The notes below the pieces were generated by a model. The model was given only the letters and a program-made list of their open reading frames with translations. It searched no databases and was not told the DNA's origin. From NCBI RefSeq assembly GCF_018614655.1, contig NZ_JAGGOG010000022.1, positions 1 to 51,043 of the forward strand: a DNA stretch of 51,043 bases. Direction: 5' to 3'. Positions 1 to 10,244 of this stretch are shown here, in pieces. A program made the translations under genes and the position numbers. Origin of the DNA: Pseudomonas fluorescens. Its GTDB lineage: Bacteria > Pseudomonadota > Gammaproteobacteria > Pseudomonadales > Pseudomonadaceae. Each line of letters begins with the position of its first letter. Positions within the stretch are counted from its first letter, which is position 1.

Positions 1-517
1 CGAACGTGCCAGTCCACTCACCACGTAACCAACCTTCCAACGGCTCGATCACCGACTGATAGGAGGCATACAGCGCCTTAACCTGCTCCCTGGAAACGTT
101 GGGGTAAAAGCTCACCCGATACGGCTGGCCGCGAGTGCATTCGGTGATTTCAAGAATGCCGCTGGGGCCGATGGTTTTATGAATCGGCTCGCCGAGCGGA
201 CCACCCTTCGGATCAACCTTTTGCAGCATCACCGGCGTATTGCCGATGGGCACAAATCGCGCGCTCTGGAACATATGCACTAGGTTCAACGAACCGCTGG
301 CCGGGCACATCGCGACGGTGCTGCTGGGGAGGATGGAGCGGTGGATGGGCGCTACAAGCGCGACTTCATCGCCGACCTTGAACACCTGCTCGACGTCCAG
401 CGCCGAAAAGCTCCAGAAGCTTTCGGCCCAACTGTCATAGGTGTTAAGGCATTTCCGGAAATCGCCAAGAACGGACTCGACGTCACGTGTCTTCGAGTCC
501 ATGGCCGCCAGGACCAT
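1..517 (-). CDS. Hypothetical protein, C-terminus cut by window edge
   Basis: An open frame on the minus strand runs without a stop to the left edge of the window. The frame stays open upstream to a TAA near position 625. Start choices are ATG at 517, ATG at 502 or TTG at 538, and none has a convincing ribosome site; 517 is a compromise. The visible part is about 172 residues and reads as a normal soluble protein, with stretches such as NTYDSWAESFWSFSALD, FVPIGNTPVMLQKVDPKGG and EPLEGWLRGEWTG. I do not recognise the family. There is no signal peptide or obvious membrane segment. Codon use matches the neighbours. It lies in the same direction as the esterase and NRPS genes but is separated from them by more than 150 bp, so a shared role is not implied. 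Confidence 0.55.
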   Translation of the reverse strand, partial: MVLAAMDSKTRDVESVLGDFRKCLNTYDSWAESFWSFSALDVEQVFKVGDEVALVAPIHRSILPSSTVAMCPASGSLNLVHMFQSARFVPIGNTPVMLQKVDPKGGPLGEPIHKTIGPSGILEITECTRGQPYRVSFYPNVSREQVKALYASYQSVIEPLEGWLRGEWTGTF

Positions 518-681
518 AAAGCCAATGGCGGAATTCAAGAGGTAGCCCCGTAGGACAGGGCATGAGTAGGAAAAAACATCGGCGGTCCCTCGCGCTGTGT
601 GATCAGGCGAGAGACTTTGCAGAGGTTCTTAAGCGCGGGGAGTAGAGGTTATCTGGCGGCCAGGTAGGAAGTTTCGGCAAG

Positions 682-1647
682 TTATCCGCAGGTGTTTGCC
701 ACCAGCCACTGCAACGCCCGCCGGTAAATATCATCCACCGACTCAACGATCCCGGACATGCGCAAGAAGTCGTGGGACAAGCCCTTCTCCACCGTCAACT
801 GCACTGGCGTACCGCTCAACTTCAGTGCCTCGGCGTACGCCATCCCTTCATCGAACAGCGGATCATATTCCGCCAGACTGATATAGGCCGGTGCCTGCAT
901 GGCAGTTTGCCCAATCAGCAACGGCGAGGCGCGCCAATCCTGGCGCTCTACGGCAGGCCCGGCATAATGCTGGTAGAACCACTCCAGGGTTTCGGTTTCC
1001 AGCAAATAGCCTTCGGCGTAGGTGCGATGGGAAGCGCGTTGCACGCTCATGTCGGTCACCGGATAGAACAGCAACTGCGCCTGGGGTTTCAGGGCGATGT
1101 CGGCCGGGTGATTGGCCGCCGTGATCGCCAGGACTGCCGCCAAAGTGGCTCCCGCGCTGTCACCGGCCACCACCAGCCGTTGTGGATCCAGGTGCAACTG
1201 TTCGGCCTGTTCTTTCAAGGCCGCGACACTGTCCAGGGCATCATGTACCGCCGTAGGAAACGGGTATTCCGGCGCCAATCGATAGGCTGGCGCCAGTACC
1301 GCAAACTCGCCGCTCAATGCCAGACGTCGGCATACCGAGTCGTGGGAATCCAGGCTGCCCACCACGTAGCCGCCACCGTGAAAATAGAGGATGGTCGGTA
1401 AGACTTGATCAGCCGTCGACGCAAGCCGATAGAGACGCCCTTCCAACACGTCACCATCGCGAGTCGGTAATTGCAGCGCCTGCACCTCGACAGCGCCCGG
1501 TGGGTTGGGGTCGAGGATTTGCGAGGAGCGTTCAAAGTCGGCACGGGCCAGAGCAACGGGCAAGGTATGCATAGGTTGGCTTTTGCCGGTCAGGCGTCCA
1601 AATTCCGCCAGTTCCAGAAACGCCGACAAGTCGGGATGTACAGGCAT
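682..1647 (-). CDS. HSL-family alpha/beta hydrolase (acetyl-esterase type)
   Basis: A 321-residue carboxylesterase of the hormone-sensitive-lipase family, which hydrolyses small acyl esters. The oxyanion motif HGGGYVVGS lies near residue 90 and the nucleophile elbow GDSAGA near 160. The acid is in EYDPLFDEG and the catalytic histidine in GLSHDFLR near the C-terminus, so the triad is complete. The start is ATG 1647; the longer frame to 1797 has low-complexity, NRPS-antisense-like sequence and overlaps the NRPS gene. No signal peptide is seen, so it is probably cytoplasmic. It begins 58 bp after the NRPS stop on the same strand and may be co-transcribed. Its substrate is unknown. A link to siderophore hydrolysis or maturation is possible from position only. 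Confidence 0.85.
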   Translation of the reverse strand: MPVHPDLSAFLELAEFGRLTGKSQPMHTLPVALARADFERSSQILDPNPPGAVEVQALQLPTRDGDVLEGRLYRLASTADQVLPTILYFHGGGYVVGSLDSHDSVCRRLALSGEFAVLAPAYRLAPEYPFPTAVHDALDSVAALKEQAEQLHLDPQRLVVAGDSAGATLAAVLAITAANHPADIALKPQAQLLFYPVTDMSVQRASHRTYAEGYLLETETLEWFYQHYAGPAVERQDWRASPLLIGQTAMQAPAYISLAEYDPLFDEGMAYAEALKLSGTPVQLTVEKGLSHDFLRMSGIVESVDDIYRRALQWLVANTCG

Positions 1648-1705
1648 GGGAGTATCCAATTCAAAGAGGGCAACTGGGCAGTGCCTGGTGGCACTGCCCG
1701 TTATT

Positions 1706-4700
1706 TCAGCCGACAACCGGCGCCGGTGAGTGCAACCGCTGGTGCAATTGCTTGAGCAACTGCGGGTGCTTGATGATTGCGTAGTGGTCGGCAGCAATAC
1801 ATGCGCTCTCCTCCACGGTCAGGCCTGCCTCACGGGCCTTGATCGACTCCGCTGACAACTCGCCACGCCACCAGCACACGGCTTCGCTGGCAATCCTCGG
1901 CAACTCGGACTGGCGGCGAGACAAGGCCTTGAGCTTGAGGCCGACCTGGAATGCCCGGGCCGACTCCTCCACACCAAAGGTCGCGCCTGAAGACGGATAA
2001 CTCGTAGCAAGCGCCGCAAACTGCTCGGTCAGTGCCGCCAGGTTCGGCTCGATCACCGGCAACCGGCTCTCAACAAATCCTGCATCGACCATCAATCCCA
2101 GGGTCTGGCTGAGGAACACCGGCAAGCCTTCGCGCCAATCGTCGTCATCCAGCAGCGTCGAGGTCGCCGGGATAAAACTGTCCACCAGGCTGAGGAAACC
2201 GACCTGCTGGCCCTGCTTCTCCAGTTCGCTGGCCACCAGCACCGCCAGGGTGCCGCCCAATGACCAGCCCAGCAGTCGATACGGGCCTTGCGCCTGCTTC
2301 TGACGGATGTATTGCGCGTAGTCGATGGCCATGGATGTCAGGGAGTCATCCTCCCAATCGCGGTCCAGCAGCATCCGGCATTGCAGGCCATACACGCTGC
2401 ACTGCCCGTCCAGTTGCCGGGCCAGAGGTTCGTAGTCGAACACCGTGCCAAAGCCGGCGTGCAGGCAGAACAACGGCGCCGTACCGGGCACCTGGCTATT
2501 GAGCAACAGCAGCGGATCGAGATCGGCTTCCTGCTGTTCATCGAAACCGGACAATTGGGCGATGGTCGGCTTGGCCAGCATGTCCCGCAGCTTCAGTTCA
2601 AAACCCGGCATGGCCTGGTTGCGGACCTTGCTCAGCACCTTGAGGGTACGCAGCGAATCGCCGCCCAATTCAAAGAAGTTATCGGTGACGCCGACCTGCT
2701 CGATCTCCAGCACCTCCTGCCAAATGGTCGCCAGCATCCGCTCCAGTGGATTGCGCGGCGCGATGTAGACCTGGCCCTTGAAGTCCGGATCCGGCAGGGC
2801 CTTGCGATCAACCTTGCCGCTGGGGTTCAACGGCATGGCCTGCAACGCAACGATCTGTGACGGCACCATATAGTCGGGCAATTGACTGCCCAAGGCCTGG
2901 CGCAGTTGCTCGCTCATGCCGGGGTGGGCGTCGGCGACCACGTAGCCGATCAACTGTTTGCCCGAGGCACTCTCCCGCGCCACCACCACGGCGTCGCGCA
3001 CCGATGGCAGCGTGCGCAGGCGGGCTTCGATTTCACCCAACTCGATACGGAAACCGCGAATCTTCACTTGATGATCCAGACGGCCAAGGTAGTCGAACAC
3101 CCCGTCCGGGCGACGCCGTACCAGGTCACCTGAGCGATACAAGCGCCCGCCCGCCTCGAACGGGCTGGCAACAAAGCGCTCGGCCGTCAGCCCGGCGCGC
3201 TGGTGATACCCCCGCGCCAGACCTTCACCGCCGATATACAACTCGCCGGCCACGCCATCCGGCAGTGGGTTGAACTGGTCATCCAGCACGTACAAGGTGC
3301 GATTGCCCACCTGCACGCCAATCGGCGCGTACGCGGCCTCGCAGCGTTGGTCCAGGTCGGCGGTCCAGAGCAGTGGCGTGACCACGGTTTCGGTCGGCCC
3401 ATAGCCGTTGGTGATCCAGGTTGGACGCAAGGCGCGCTTGACCTGTTCAAAGGTTTCGTCAGCCACCGCATCACCGCCGAAGCAATACACCCGCACTGCG
3501 GGCGGCGCTTCGTCCTGGCTTTCGGCGTATTCAGCCAGTTGCTTGAGGTAGGCCGGCGGAAAGCAGGCGATGTTGATGGCCTGGCGATGCAACACCTGCC
3601 AGGTTTCTTCCGGGGTCCACAGCGTGTCGTCCCGCAGCACCAGGCAACCGCCAGCCAGCAAGGTGGTCAGCCAGCGTTCCTGGGCGCCGTCGAAGGCGAA
3701 AGACATGAACAGCAACTCGCGGGTGTCGCGGTCCATTTCATAGCGCCGGGCAATCGCCTGGCAATGCATGTTCAACGGGCCACGGGCCACCGCCACGCCC
3801 TTGGGCTTGCCGGTGGAGCCCGAGGTGTAAATCAGGTAGGCCAGGTGATCGGCATCGATATTCAGGCCAGGAAGGCTGTCGGGATAGGCCTGCAAGTTCA
3901 GCTGATCGATGTCCAGCACGTTGTCGATGGCGGGCAAACGCTCGCGCAACTCGCCACGGGTCACCAACACGGCCATCGCCGAATCTTCGACGATCCATTC
4001 CAGGCGTTCGCGCGGGTAGTCGATGTCCAACGGCACATACACGCCGCCGGCCTTGAGCACTGCATAGAGGGTGACGATCATGTCGGTGGAGCGATTCAAC
4101 GCCACACCGACTCGCACTTCCGGACCCACGCCACGCTCACGCAATAGATGGGCGAAACGATTGGCCTGTCGCTCCAGCGCACGGTAGCTCAGGTGCTGGT
4201 CGCCACAAACCACCGCCAGGGCCTCAGGCTGATGCTCGACATGAGCTTCGATCCGCTCCAGCAACGAAGGCGACACGGGTTGCCGGGCCTGCAACGGATT
4301 GCTTGCCACCAAGTGCTGGCGCTGCTCGGCGGTGAGCATGCACAGGCGGCCAGTGGAACCACCGGTGTCGTCCAGCATTGCTTCCAGCAAGGCTTCAAAG
4401 CTGCCGCGAATACGCGCTACGGCCTCTTGCGAAAAACGGTTACGCAGGTACAGAAACTCGATGCCCAAGGTCTCGGTGAGGTTCACCGCCAAGTCCATGG
4501 CGTAGTTGGTCACATCGCGCCCGGTGGCCTCACCGAACTGCAAGGCACCCTGACGCATTTCCTGCAAACGGTCATCCACCGGGTAGTTTTCAAAGACGAT
4601 AATGCTGTCGAACATCGCCCGCCCGCTGTGGCCGGCCCAGCGCTGGATGTCGGCCAACGACGCGTGTTCGTAGTCCCGCGCATCCAGGTTGAAGGCCTGC

Positions 4701-7700
4701 AATTGCGCCAGCCACTCGCCCAGGGGTTGATCCGGCCGTGGTGTCTGTACGATGGGCAAGGTGTTGATGAACAGCCCGAGGATCTCGTCAGCCTGGGGCA
4801 AACTGGCCGGGCGCCCCGCGACTGTGGCACCGAAGCACACCGTCTCCTGGCCTGTGTAGCGCTGCAACAGCAGCAGCCACGCGGCCTGGATCAGCGTGTT
4901 GGGGGTAACCCGCCAGTGTTGCGCCCGCTCGCGCAGACGGCAAGTGCGGGTTTCGTCCCACTTGAGGTAAAGCGCGTCGTGACCACCCGGCTGGGTTTGC
5001 GGGCGCGGGAAGACGTTGCCCGCCAACTCGGTGGCGCCGTTCAAATCGCTGAGCTGGCCGCGCCAGAACGCTTCCAGGGCAGTGCTGCCCTGACGTTGCA
5101 ACCAGGCGATGTAATCCTGGTAGCGACTCTGCTTCGCGGTGGCTTGGCCGTTGTAGGCATTGAACACTTCGCCCAACAACCGCGAGCTGCTCCAGCCGTC
5201 CATCAGAATATGGTGGCGGGTCCAGATCAGGTGGCAGCGCGCCTCGTCCAGCCACACTAAAGTCACCCGCATCAGCGGCGCCTGGAGCATATCGAAGCCT
5301 TCGCGGCAATCGGCGCTGATCAGGTCGCCCAGGTCATAGGGACCGACTTCGCGCTGGCGCCAATCCACAATGCGCACCGCCGACGGCGCCTGCTTGCTGA
5401 CAATCTGCAACGGCTCGGCCAGCTCGCTGGCGGTCCAGAAACCGGTGCGCAGAATGTCGTGACACTGTTGCACTTGGTCCCAGGCCGCTGCGAAGCGCTG
5501 CACTTCAAGGCCTTGCACCGGCACGCAGGTCTGGTTGATGTACAGGTCGCCCTCGCCCGCCTCCAGGCTGTGATAAAGCATGCCTTGCTGCATCGGTGAC
5601 AACGGGTAGATATCCAGCACGTTGCCGGCGGGCAGTGGCAGATGCTCAAGTTGGGCCTGGGTCAGGCGCGCCAGCGGGAAATCCGCCGGGGTCAGCCCAC
5701 CGTTGCCGGGGGTGACGCAATGCTCAACCACGGCCTGCAACTCGCGGGCGTAGTCCTGGGCCAAGTGCTCGATGGCGGTGGTGTCGAACATCTCACGGCT
5801 GAAGGTCCAGCCGACGCTCAACACGCCGCCGTACACCTGACCGTTCAAGGTCAACCAGTTACTCAGTGGGGCATCATCGCTGCGCTCGCTGCCGCCGGCC
5901 TCGGTGGACGGTGAAAACAGCGCGCCCTGATCCTGATCGAAACTGCCGTCGAACTGGCCCAGGTAGTTGAAGGTGATGCATGGCAGCGGCAATGTTCCCA
6001 ACCGTTGCCGATCCTGCGGGCGGCCCAGGTAACGCAACGCACCAAAACCGATGCCTTTGTTCGGCACGGCACGCAGTTGTTCCTTGATGGTCTTGATACC
6101 GCCCTGCAACGTCGTGCCGGGCGTCAGGCTGACCGGGAACTTGTTGGTATACCAACCGACGGTGCGGGTCAGGTCCAGGTCGTCGAACAGGTCTTCACGG
6201 CCATGGCCTTCCAGCATCAGGCCCATGCTCGGCTGACCGGTCCAGCGACAAATGACTCGGCTCAGGGCCGTCAGCAGCAGTTCATTGATCTGTGTGCGAT
6301 AGGCGGCCGGCGCCTGTTGCAGCAATTGCCGGGTGGTGTGTGCATCCAGTGTGGTGGAGACCGTGACCGCTTCGCGCATCAAGGCCACCGGTACCTCACG
6401 GCGCCCCGGCAGATGCTGATGGGCCGGGCTCAGTTGCGCCTGCCAGTAGGCGACTTCCGCTTGCAAACCACCGTCCGCTGCCAGGGCATGCAGGCGCTCG
6501 CTCCAGTCCTTGAAGGCGCTGGTCTTGGCAGGCAGAGGCTCGGTGTTATAGGCCGCTTGCAGGTCTTCGAACAGAATGCGCCAGGACACCCCATCCACCA
6601 CCAAGTGATGCACCACCAGCAGCAGGCGCTGCCGGCCGTCGGGATGGTCCAGCAATACGCCGCGTAACAGCGGGCCTTGGCTCAAGTCGAGGCTGGCCTG
6701 GGCACGTTGATAGATGTCCAGACAGTGCGCTTCGCTTTGCGCGACCTCCTGCCAGAGTAGCGGACTGGCGTCTTTAAACCCGCGATGTTGAGCGGTCCAG
6801 CCGTCAGCACCTTCGACAAAACTCAGGCGCAGCGCATCGTGATGAATGACCAGCGCCTGCAACGCTTGTTCAAGGGCTGCGGGATCAAGAACTCGGCTCG
6901 GCACCAGCAGTACCGACTGGTTCCAGTGATGACGCTCGGGAATCGGCGTGTCGAAAAACATCTGCTGGATCGGCAGCAGGCGCAGCTCGCCGGTGACCGG
7001 TCCCTGATCGGTCTGGCTGGCCGCCTCGCCCACCTGCGCGACACTGGCCAGGCCTTGCACGGTCTGGTGTTCGAACAAGTCGCGAGGGGTGAAGCGAATG
7101 CCTGCCTGACGGGCGCGGCTGACCACCTGGATCGAGATGATCGAGTCGCCGCCCAGTTCGAAGAAGTTGTCCTGAGCGCCAATCTGTTCGCGTCGCAGGA
7201 CGTCTTCCCAGATGGCCGCGATACGTTGCGCGAGCTCGCCCTGAGGCGCCAGGTACGTGGGTGTCACATCGGCCCCCGGCGCTGGCAGGGCCTTGCGGTC
7301 AAGCTTGCCGTTAGCGGTCAGCGGCAATCGGTCCAACACCTGCAAGTGGCTTGGCACCAGGTAGGCCGGCAGGCGCTCACGCAGTTGCGCCAGCAAGGTC
7401 GGGGCCTGTTCTGTACTCACTGCGTAGGCCCACAACTGCGGGCCGCTTCCTACCACTACTGCTGCATCCAGCACGTTAGGCAGGCTGCGCAAACAGGCCG
7501 CGACTTCGCCCGGTTCAACGCGAAAACCGCGAATTTTCACTTGATCGTCGATGCGCCCCAAGTACTCAAAGGCTGCCTCCACCAGGCGCACCCCGTCACC
7601 GCTGCGGTAGAGCCGCTCACCCTGCGTGGAAAAAGGATCGGGCACAAAACGCTCGGCGGTCAGTCCCGGCTGATGCAGGTAACCCGTAGCAAGCCCGGCG

Positions 7701-10231
7701 CCGCCGATGTACAACTGCCCGGCCGTTTCGGTACCGAGGCGTTGCAGGCTGGCATCCAGCACTTCAACCCGGCTGTTGGCCAGTGGCACGCCCAGGGGTA
7801 ATCGCCCGTCGTTTTCCAACACGGCAGCAAGTACACCCACCGTGGTTTCGGTCGGGCCGTAGTGGTTCATGATCCGGCACTGCGGCGCCAGTTGCTGCAC
7901 ACGTTCGCGCAGGCTTGGCGGGCAGGCTTCACCGCCGAGGATCAGCAGTTTTTTCGGCAGTACACTGGCCGCGTCGTCGGCGCTGAGCAAGGCATTGAGG
8001 TGCGACGGCACGATCTTCAGTACATCCACCGCCTGGGCCGTCATGTACTGCGCCATGCCGTTGGCGTCCATCGCCAAATCCTGGGCGATCAGGTACAGCG
8101 TGCGCCCGGAACACAGAGCGCCAAAGAGCATGGTGTGGCCCAGGTCAGCGGCCACAGTGGAGATCATCGCCATGCTGCTGCCACAGTCGTCAGGTAACCG
8201 TTGCAACAGCCCTTGAACATAATTGGCCAGTGCGCCGTGGCTGATCATCACGCCCTTGGCCGCACCGGTGGAGCCGGAGGTATAGATGACGTAAGCGGTT
8301 TGCCCCGCCAACAGCAGCGCGGGCACCGAAGCCTCAGGTGCTGATACCTGAGTGTCATCGACGCACAGCACGGCAACTTCGTCGCTCAGTTGCAAACCCG
8401 GCAGTTGGCGGGCGTCGGTCAGCAGCAACGCGGCCCGACTGTCGTGCAACAGCTCGCGCAAGCGTTGGCCAGCGGTGTCCGGTGCCAGCGGCAAATAACC
8501 CGCACCCACCTTGAACGCGGCCAGTATCGCCACTGCCAATTCCACCGAGCGCTCCAGCACCACGCCCACCAGCGCATTCGGCCCTACCCCGGCCTGACGC
8601 ATGCGCCCGGCCAGGCGCTCGGCTTCCAGGTCCAACTGGTGATAGGTCAGGCTACGTTCGCCATCCACCACGGCCAGCACGTGCGGCATCCGCGCCACCT
8701 GTTGGGCGAACAGCTCAAGCACATTGCTCACGGCAAATTCGCGATGTTCGCCAGTGCCCGCCAGCACCACACGCTGTTGATCCAGGGCCGTTATCACTGG
8801 CAGGTCTTCAATGCGCAGCTGTGCATTCAGGGCAATCGCCTCCAGCACTCGCTGCCACTGGCTGGCCAGTTGCTCAATGGTGGTGATGTCGAATACCTCG
8901 CAGCCATAGATGAAACTGGCGTCGATGCCGTTGCCGTGGTCGAGGGTGTTGAGGGTCAGGTCGAACTTGGCGCTGCGCACCTCGCTCACCACATGTTCGA
9001 CGCTCAGCCCGTCCGCCAGCGAGCGCGCCTGGCTCGGTGCATCGTGCTGATGGTTGAACATCACTTGGAACAGCGGCGAATGGCTCAGGCTGCGCTCCGG
9101 CTGCAAAGCATCCACCAGTTGCTCGAATGGCAGGTCCTGGAAGGTCTGGGCCTTAAGCGCGGTGTCACGCATCTGCTGCAGCAATTCACTGAAGCGCTGC
9201 TCTCCACTGACCTGGGCCTTGAGCACTTGGGTGTTGACGAAAAAGCCGATCAGGCGCTCGGTTTCAACCCGCGTGCGGTTGGCCACCGGCACGCCGACAC
9301 GGATGTCATCCAGCCCGCTGAGGCGATGCAACAGCGCCTGGAAACTCGCCAGCAGCAACACAAACAGGGTCACGCCTTCGCGTGTCGCCAGTGCCTTGAG
9401 CTGCTCGCTCAAGGTGCCACCCAGGGCCAGATTCAGGCTGGCCCCCTGATGACTGCGCTGTGGCCCGGGCACACGCTGCCCCGGCAGTTGCAGCTTGACC
9501 GGCGTCTCGGCCAGGTGCTCGACCCAATACGCCAATTGCCGCTCGTGCTCGCCATTGTCCATCCACTGGCGTTGCCATGCAGCGTAATCGGCATACTGCA
9601 CCGGCAAGTCCGGCAAAACTGGCGACTGGCCCTGACTGAAGGCCGCGTAGCCCTGGAACAGTTCATCGACCATCACCCCCATGGACCAGGCATCGGAGAC
9701 GATATGGTGCTGGGTCAGGGTCAATACCCAGTCATCATCGGCTACCTGCAACAACGCCAGGCGCAGCAGTGGCCCGCAGGCCAGGTCGAACGGCGTGGCG
9801 GTCTGGATCGCGACAAACTCATCGATGCTGCGCTGTGACTCACCCGCCGGGCACGTGACCACCTCAAGCGGCACCTCAAGCTGCGGGACGATCACCTGGG
9901 ACACTCGCCCCTGTTCATCCTCGGCAAACAGCGTGCGCAGGGTTTCATGGCGCGCCACCAGCGCCGCCACACTGCGACGCAGGGCGTCGATATCCAGCTC
10001 TCCGCGCAAACGAATCGCCAGGGGAATGTTATAGGCCGGGCTCTGCGGGTCCATTTTCCACAGGAACCACTGGCGTTGCTGAGCGTAGGACAGCAGAAGC
10101 GGCTCGTCCGGGTCGCGGGTAAACATCGGGGCAATCCCAAACAGGTTGATGCCCTTTTGCTTGAGCAGGACCGCCAGCGCTTTCCTTTGTTTGGAGGACA
10201 GCGCTCCCACAGACTCAATTAACTTTTGCAC
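1706..10231 (-). CDS. Terminal pyoverdine-type NRPS (PvdD-like), C-A-T-E-C-A-T-TE
   Basis: A 2841-residue two-module peptide synthetase. Landmarks by residue: condensation HHIVSDA ~176; adenylation SGSTG ~654; carrier LGGDSI ~1027; epimerase HHLVVDG ~1211 followed by EGHGRE and the YTNKFP-type motif; D-accepting condensation HHILMDG ~1674; adenylation SGSTG ~2136; carrier LGGDSL ~2521; thioesterase GWSLGG serine ~2657 with a C-terminal histidine ~2816. By alignment to GrsA, the first pocket reads DLTKIGHVGK (Asp-like) and the second DGECCGGVTK (hydroxyornithine-like, from memory of pyoverdine modules). The product step is therefore D-Asp then a last hydroxyornithine, which suits release as cyclic hydroxyornithine. 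It starts with GTG 10231 behind a GAGG site, 13 bp after the upstream NRPS. The N-terminus (MQKLIESVGALS, then KALAVLLKQKG) closely resembles PvdD. Specificity is inference; the domain order is seen directly. Confidence 0.9.
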   Translation of the reverse strand: MQKLIESVGALSSKQRKALAVLLKQKGINLFGIAPMFTRDPDEPLLLSYAQQRQWFLWKMDPQSPAYNIPLAIRLRGELDIDALRRSVAALVARHETLRTLFAEDEQGRVSQVIVPQLEVPLEVVTCPAGESQRSIDEFVAIQTATPFDLACGPLLRLALLQVADDDWVLTLTQHHIVSDAWSMGVMVDELFQGYAAFSQGQSPVLPDLPVQYADYAAWQRQWMDNGEHERQLAYWVEHLAETPVKLQLPGQRVPGPQRSHQGASLNLALGGTLSEQLKALATREGVTLFVLLLASFQALLHRLSGLDDIRVGVPVANRTRVETERLIGFFVNTQVLKAQVSGEQRFSELLQQMRDTALKAQTFQDLPFEQLVDALQPERSLSHSPLFQVMFNHQHDAPSQARSLADGLSVEHVVSEVRSAKFDLTLNTLDHGNGIDASFIYGCEVFDITTIEQLASQWQRVLEAIALNAQLRIEDLPVITALDQQRVVLAGTGEHREFAVSNVLELFAQQVARMPHVLAVVDGERSLTYHQLDLEAERLAGRMRQAGVGPNALVGVVLERSVELAVAILAAFKVGAGYLPLAPDTAGQRLRELLHDSRAALLLTDARQLPGLQLSDEVAVLCVDDTQVSAPEASVPALLLAGQTAYVIYTSGSTGAAKGVMISHGALANYVQGLLQRLPDDCGSSMAMISTVAADLGHTMLFGALCSGRTLYLIAQDLAMDANGMAQYMTAQAVDVLKIVPSHLNALLSADDAASVLPKKLLILGGEACPPSLRERVQQLAPQCRIMNHYGPTETTVGVLAAVLENDGRLPLGVPLANSRVEVLDASLQRLGTETAGQLYIGGAGLATGYLHQPGLTAERFVPDPFSTQGERLYRSGDGVRLVEAAFEYLGRIDDQVKIRGFRVEPGEVAACLRSLPNVLDAAVVVGSGPQLWAYAVSTEQAPTLLAQLRERLPAYLVPSHLQVLDRLPLTANGKLDRKALPAPGADVTPTYLAPQGELAQRIAAIWEDVLRREQIGAQDNFFELGGDSIISIQVVSRARQAGIRFTPRDLFEHQTVQGLASVAQVGEAASQTDQGPVTGELRLLPIQQMFFDTPIPERHHWNQSVLLVPSRVLDPAALEQALQALVIHHDALRLSFVEGADGWTAQHRGFKDASPLLWQEVAQSEAHCLDIYQRAQASLDLSQGPLLRGVLLDHPDGRQRLLLVVHHLVVDGVSWRILFEDLQAAYNTEPLPAKTSAFKDWSERLHALAADGGLQAEVAYWQAQLSPAHQHLPGRREVPVALMREAVTVSTTLDAHTTRQLLQQAPAAYRTQINELLLTALSRVICRWTGQPSMGLMLEGHGREDLFDDLDLTRTVGWYTNKFPVSLTPGTTLQGGIKTIKEQLRAVPNKGIGFGALRYLGRPQDRQRLGTLPLPCITFNYLGQFDGSFDQDQGALFSPSTEAGGSERSDDAPLSNWLTLNGQVYGGVLSVGWTFSREMFDTTAIEHLAQDYARELQAVVEHCVTPGNGGLTPADFPLARLTQAQLEHLPLPAGNVLDIYPLSPMQQGMLYHSLEAGEGDLYINQTCVPVQGLEVQRFAAAWDQVQQCHDILRTGFWTASELAEPLQIVSKQAPSAVRIVDWRQREVGPYDLGDLISADCREGFDMLQAPLMRVTLVWLDEARCHLIWTRHHILMDGWSSSRLLGEVFNAYNGQATAKQSRYQDYIAWLQRQGSTALEAFWRGQLSDLNGATELAGNVFPRPQTQPGGHDALYLKWDETRTCRLRERAQHWRVTPNTLIQAAWLLLLQRYTGQETVCFGATVAGRPASLPQADEILGLFINTLPIVQTPRPDQPLGEWLAQLQAFNLDARDYEHASLADIQRWAGHSGRAMFDSIIVFENYPVDDRLQEMRQGALQFGEATGRDVTNYAMDLAVNLTETLGIEFLYLRNRFSQEAVARIRGSFEALLEAMLDDTGGSTGRLCMLTAEQRQHLVASNPLQARQPVSPSLLERIEAHVEHQPEALAVVCGDQHLSYRALERQANRFAHLLRERGVGPEVRVGVALNRSTDMIVTLYAVLKAGGVYVPLDIDYPRERLEWIVEDSAMAVLVTRGELRERLPAIDNVLDIDQLNLQAYPDSLPGLNIDADHLAYLIYTSGSTGKPKGVAVARGPLNMHCQAIARRYEMDRDTRELLFMSFAFDGAQERWLTTLLAGGCLVLRDDTLWTPEETWQVLHRQAINIACFPPAYLKQLAEYAESQDEAPPAVRVYCFGGDAVADETFEQVKRALRPTWITNGYGPTETVVTPLLWTADLDQRCEAAYAPIGVQVGNRTLYVLDDQFNPLPDGVAGELYIGGEGLARGYHQRAGLTAERFVASPFEAGGRLYRSGDLVRRRPDGVFDYLGRLDHQVKIRGFRIELGEIEARLRTLPSVRDAVVVARESASGKQLIGYVVADAHPGMSEQLRQALGSQLPDYMVPSQIVALQAMPLNPSGKVDRKALPDPDFKGQVYIAPRNPLERMLATIWQEVLEIEQVGVTDNFFELGGDSLRTLKVLSKVRNQAMPGFELKLRDMLAKPTIAQLSGFDEQQEADLDPLLLLNSQVPGTAPLFCLHAGFGTVFDYEPLARQLDGQCSVYGLQCRMLLDRDWEDDSLTSMAIDYAQYIRQKQAQGPYRLLGWSLGGTLAVLVASELEKQGQQVGFLSLVDSFIPATSTLLDDDDWREGLPVFLSQTLGLMVDAGFVESRLPVIEPNLAALTEQFAALATSYPSSGATFGVEESARAFQVGLKLKALSRRQSELPRIASEAVCWWRGELSAESIKAREAGLTVEESACIAADHYAIIKHPQLLKQLHQRLHSPAPVVG

Positions 10232-10244
10232 GCCAGGTCCCTCG

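Noticed and set aside
571..640. Possible terminator after the esterase gene
   Set aside because: CTCTCGC/GCGAGGG could pair on the minus strand, but the T run is about 10 nt away, so support is too weak.
8390..9838. 482-codon open frame antisense to the second NRPS
   Set aside because: Same antisense effect. It has no recognisable fold and lies fully inside the C and A domains.
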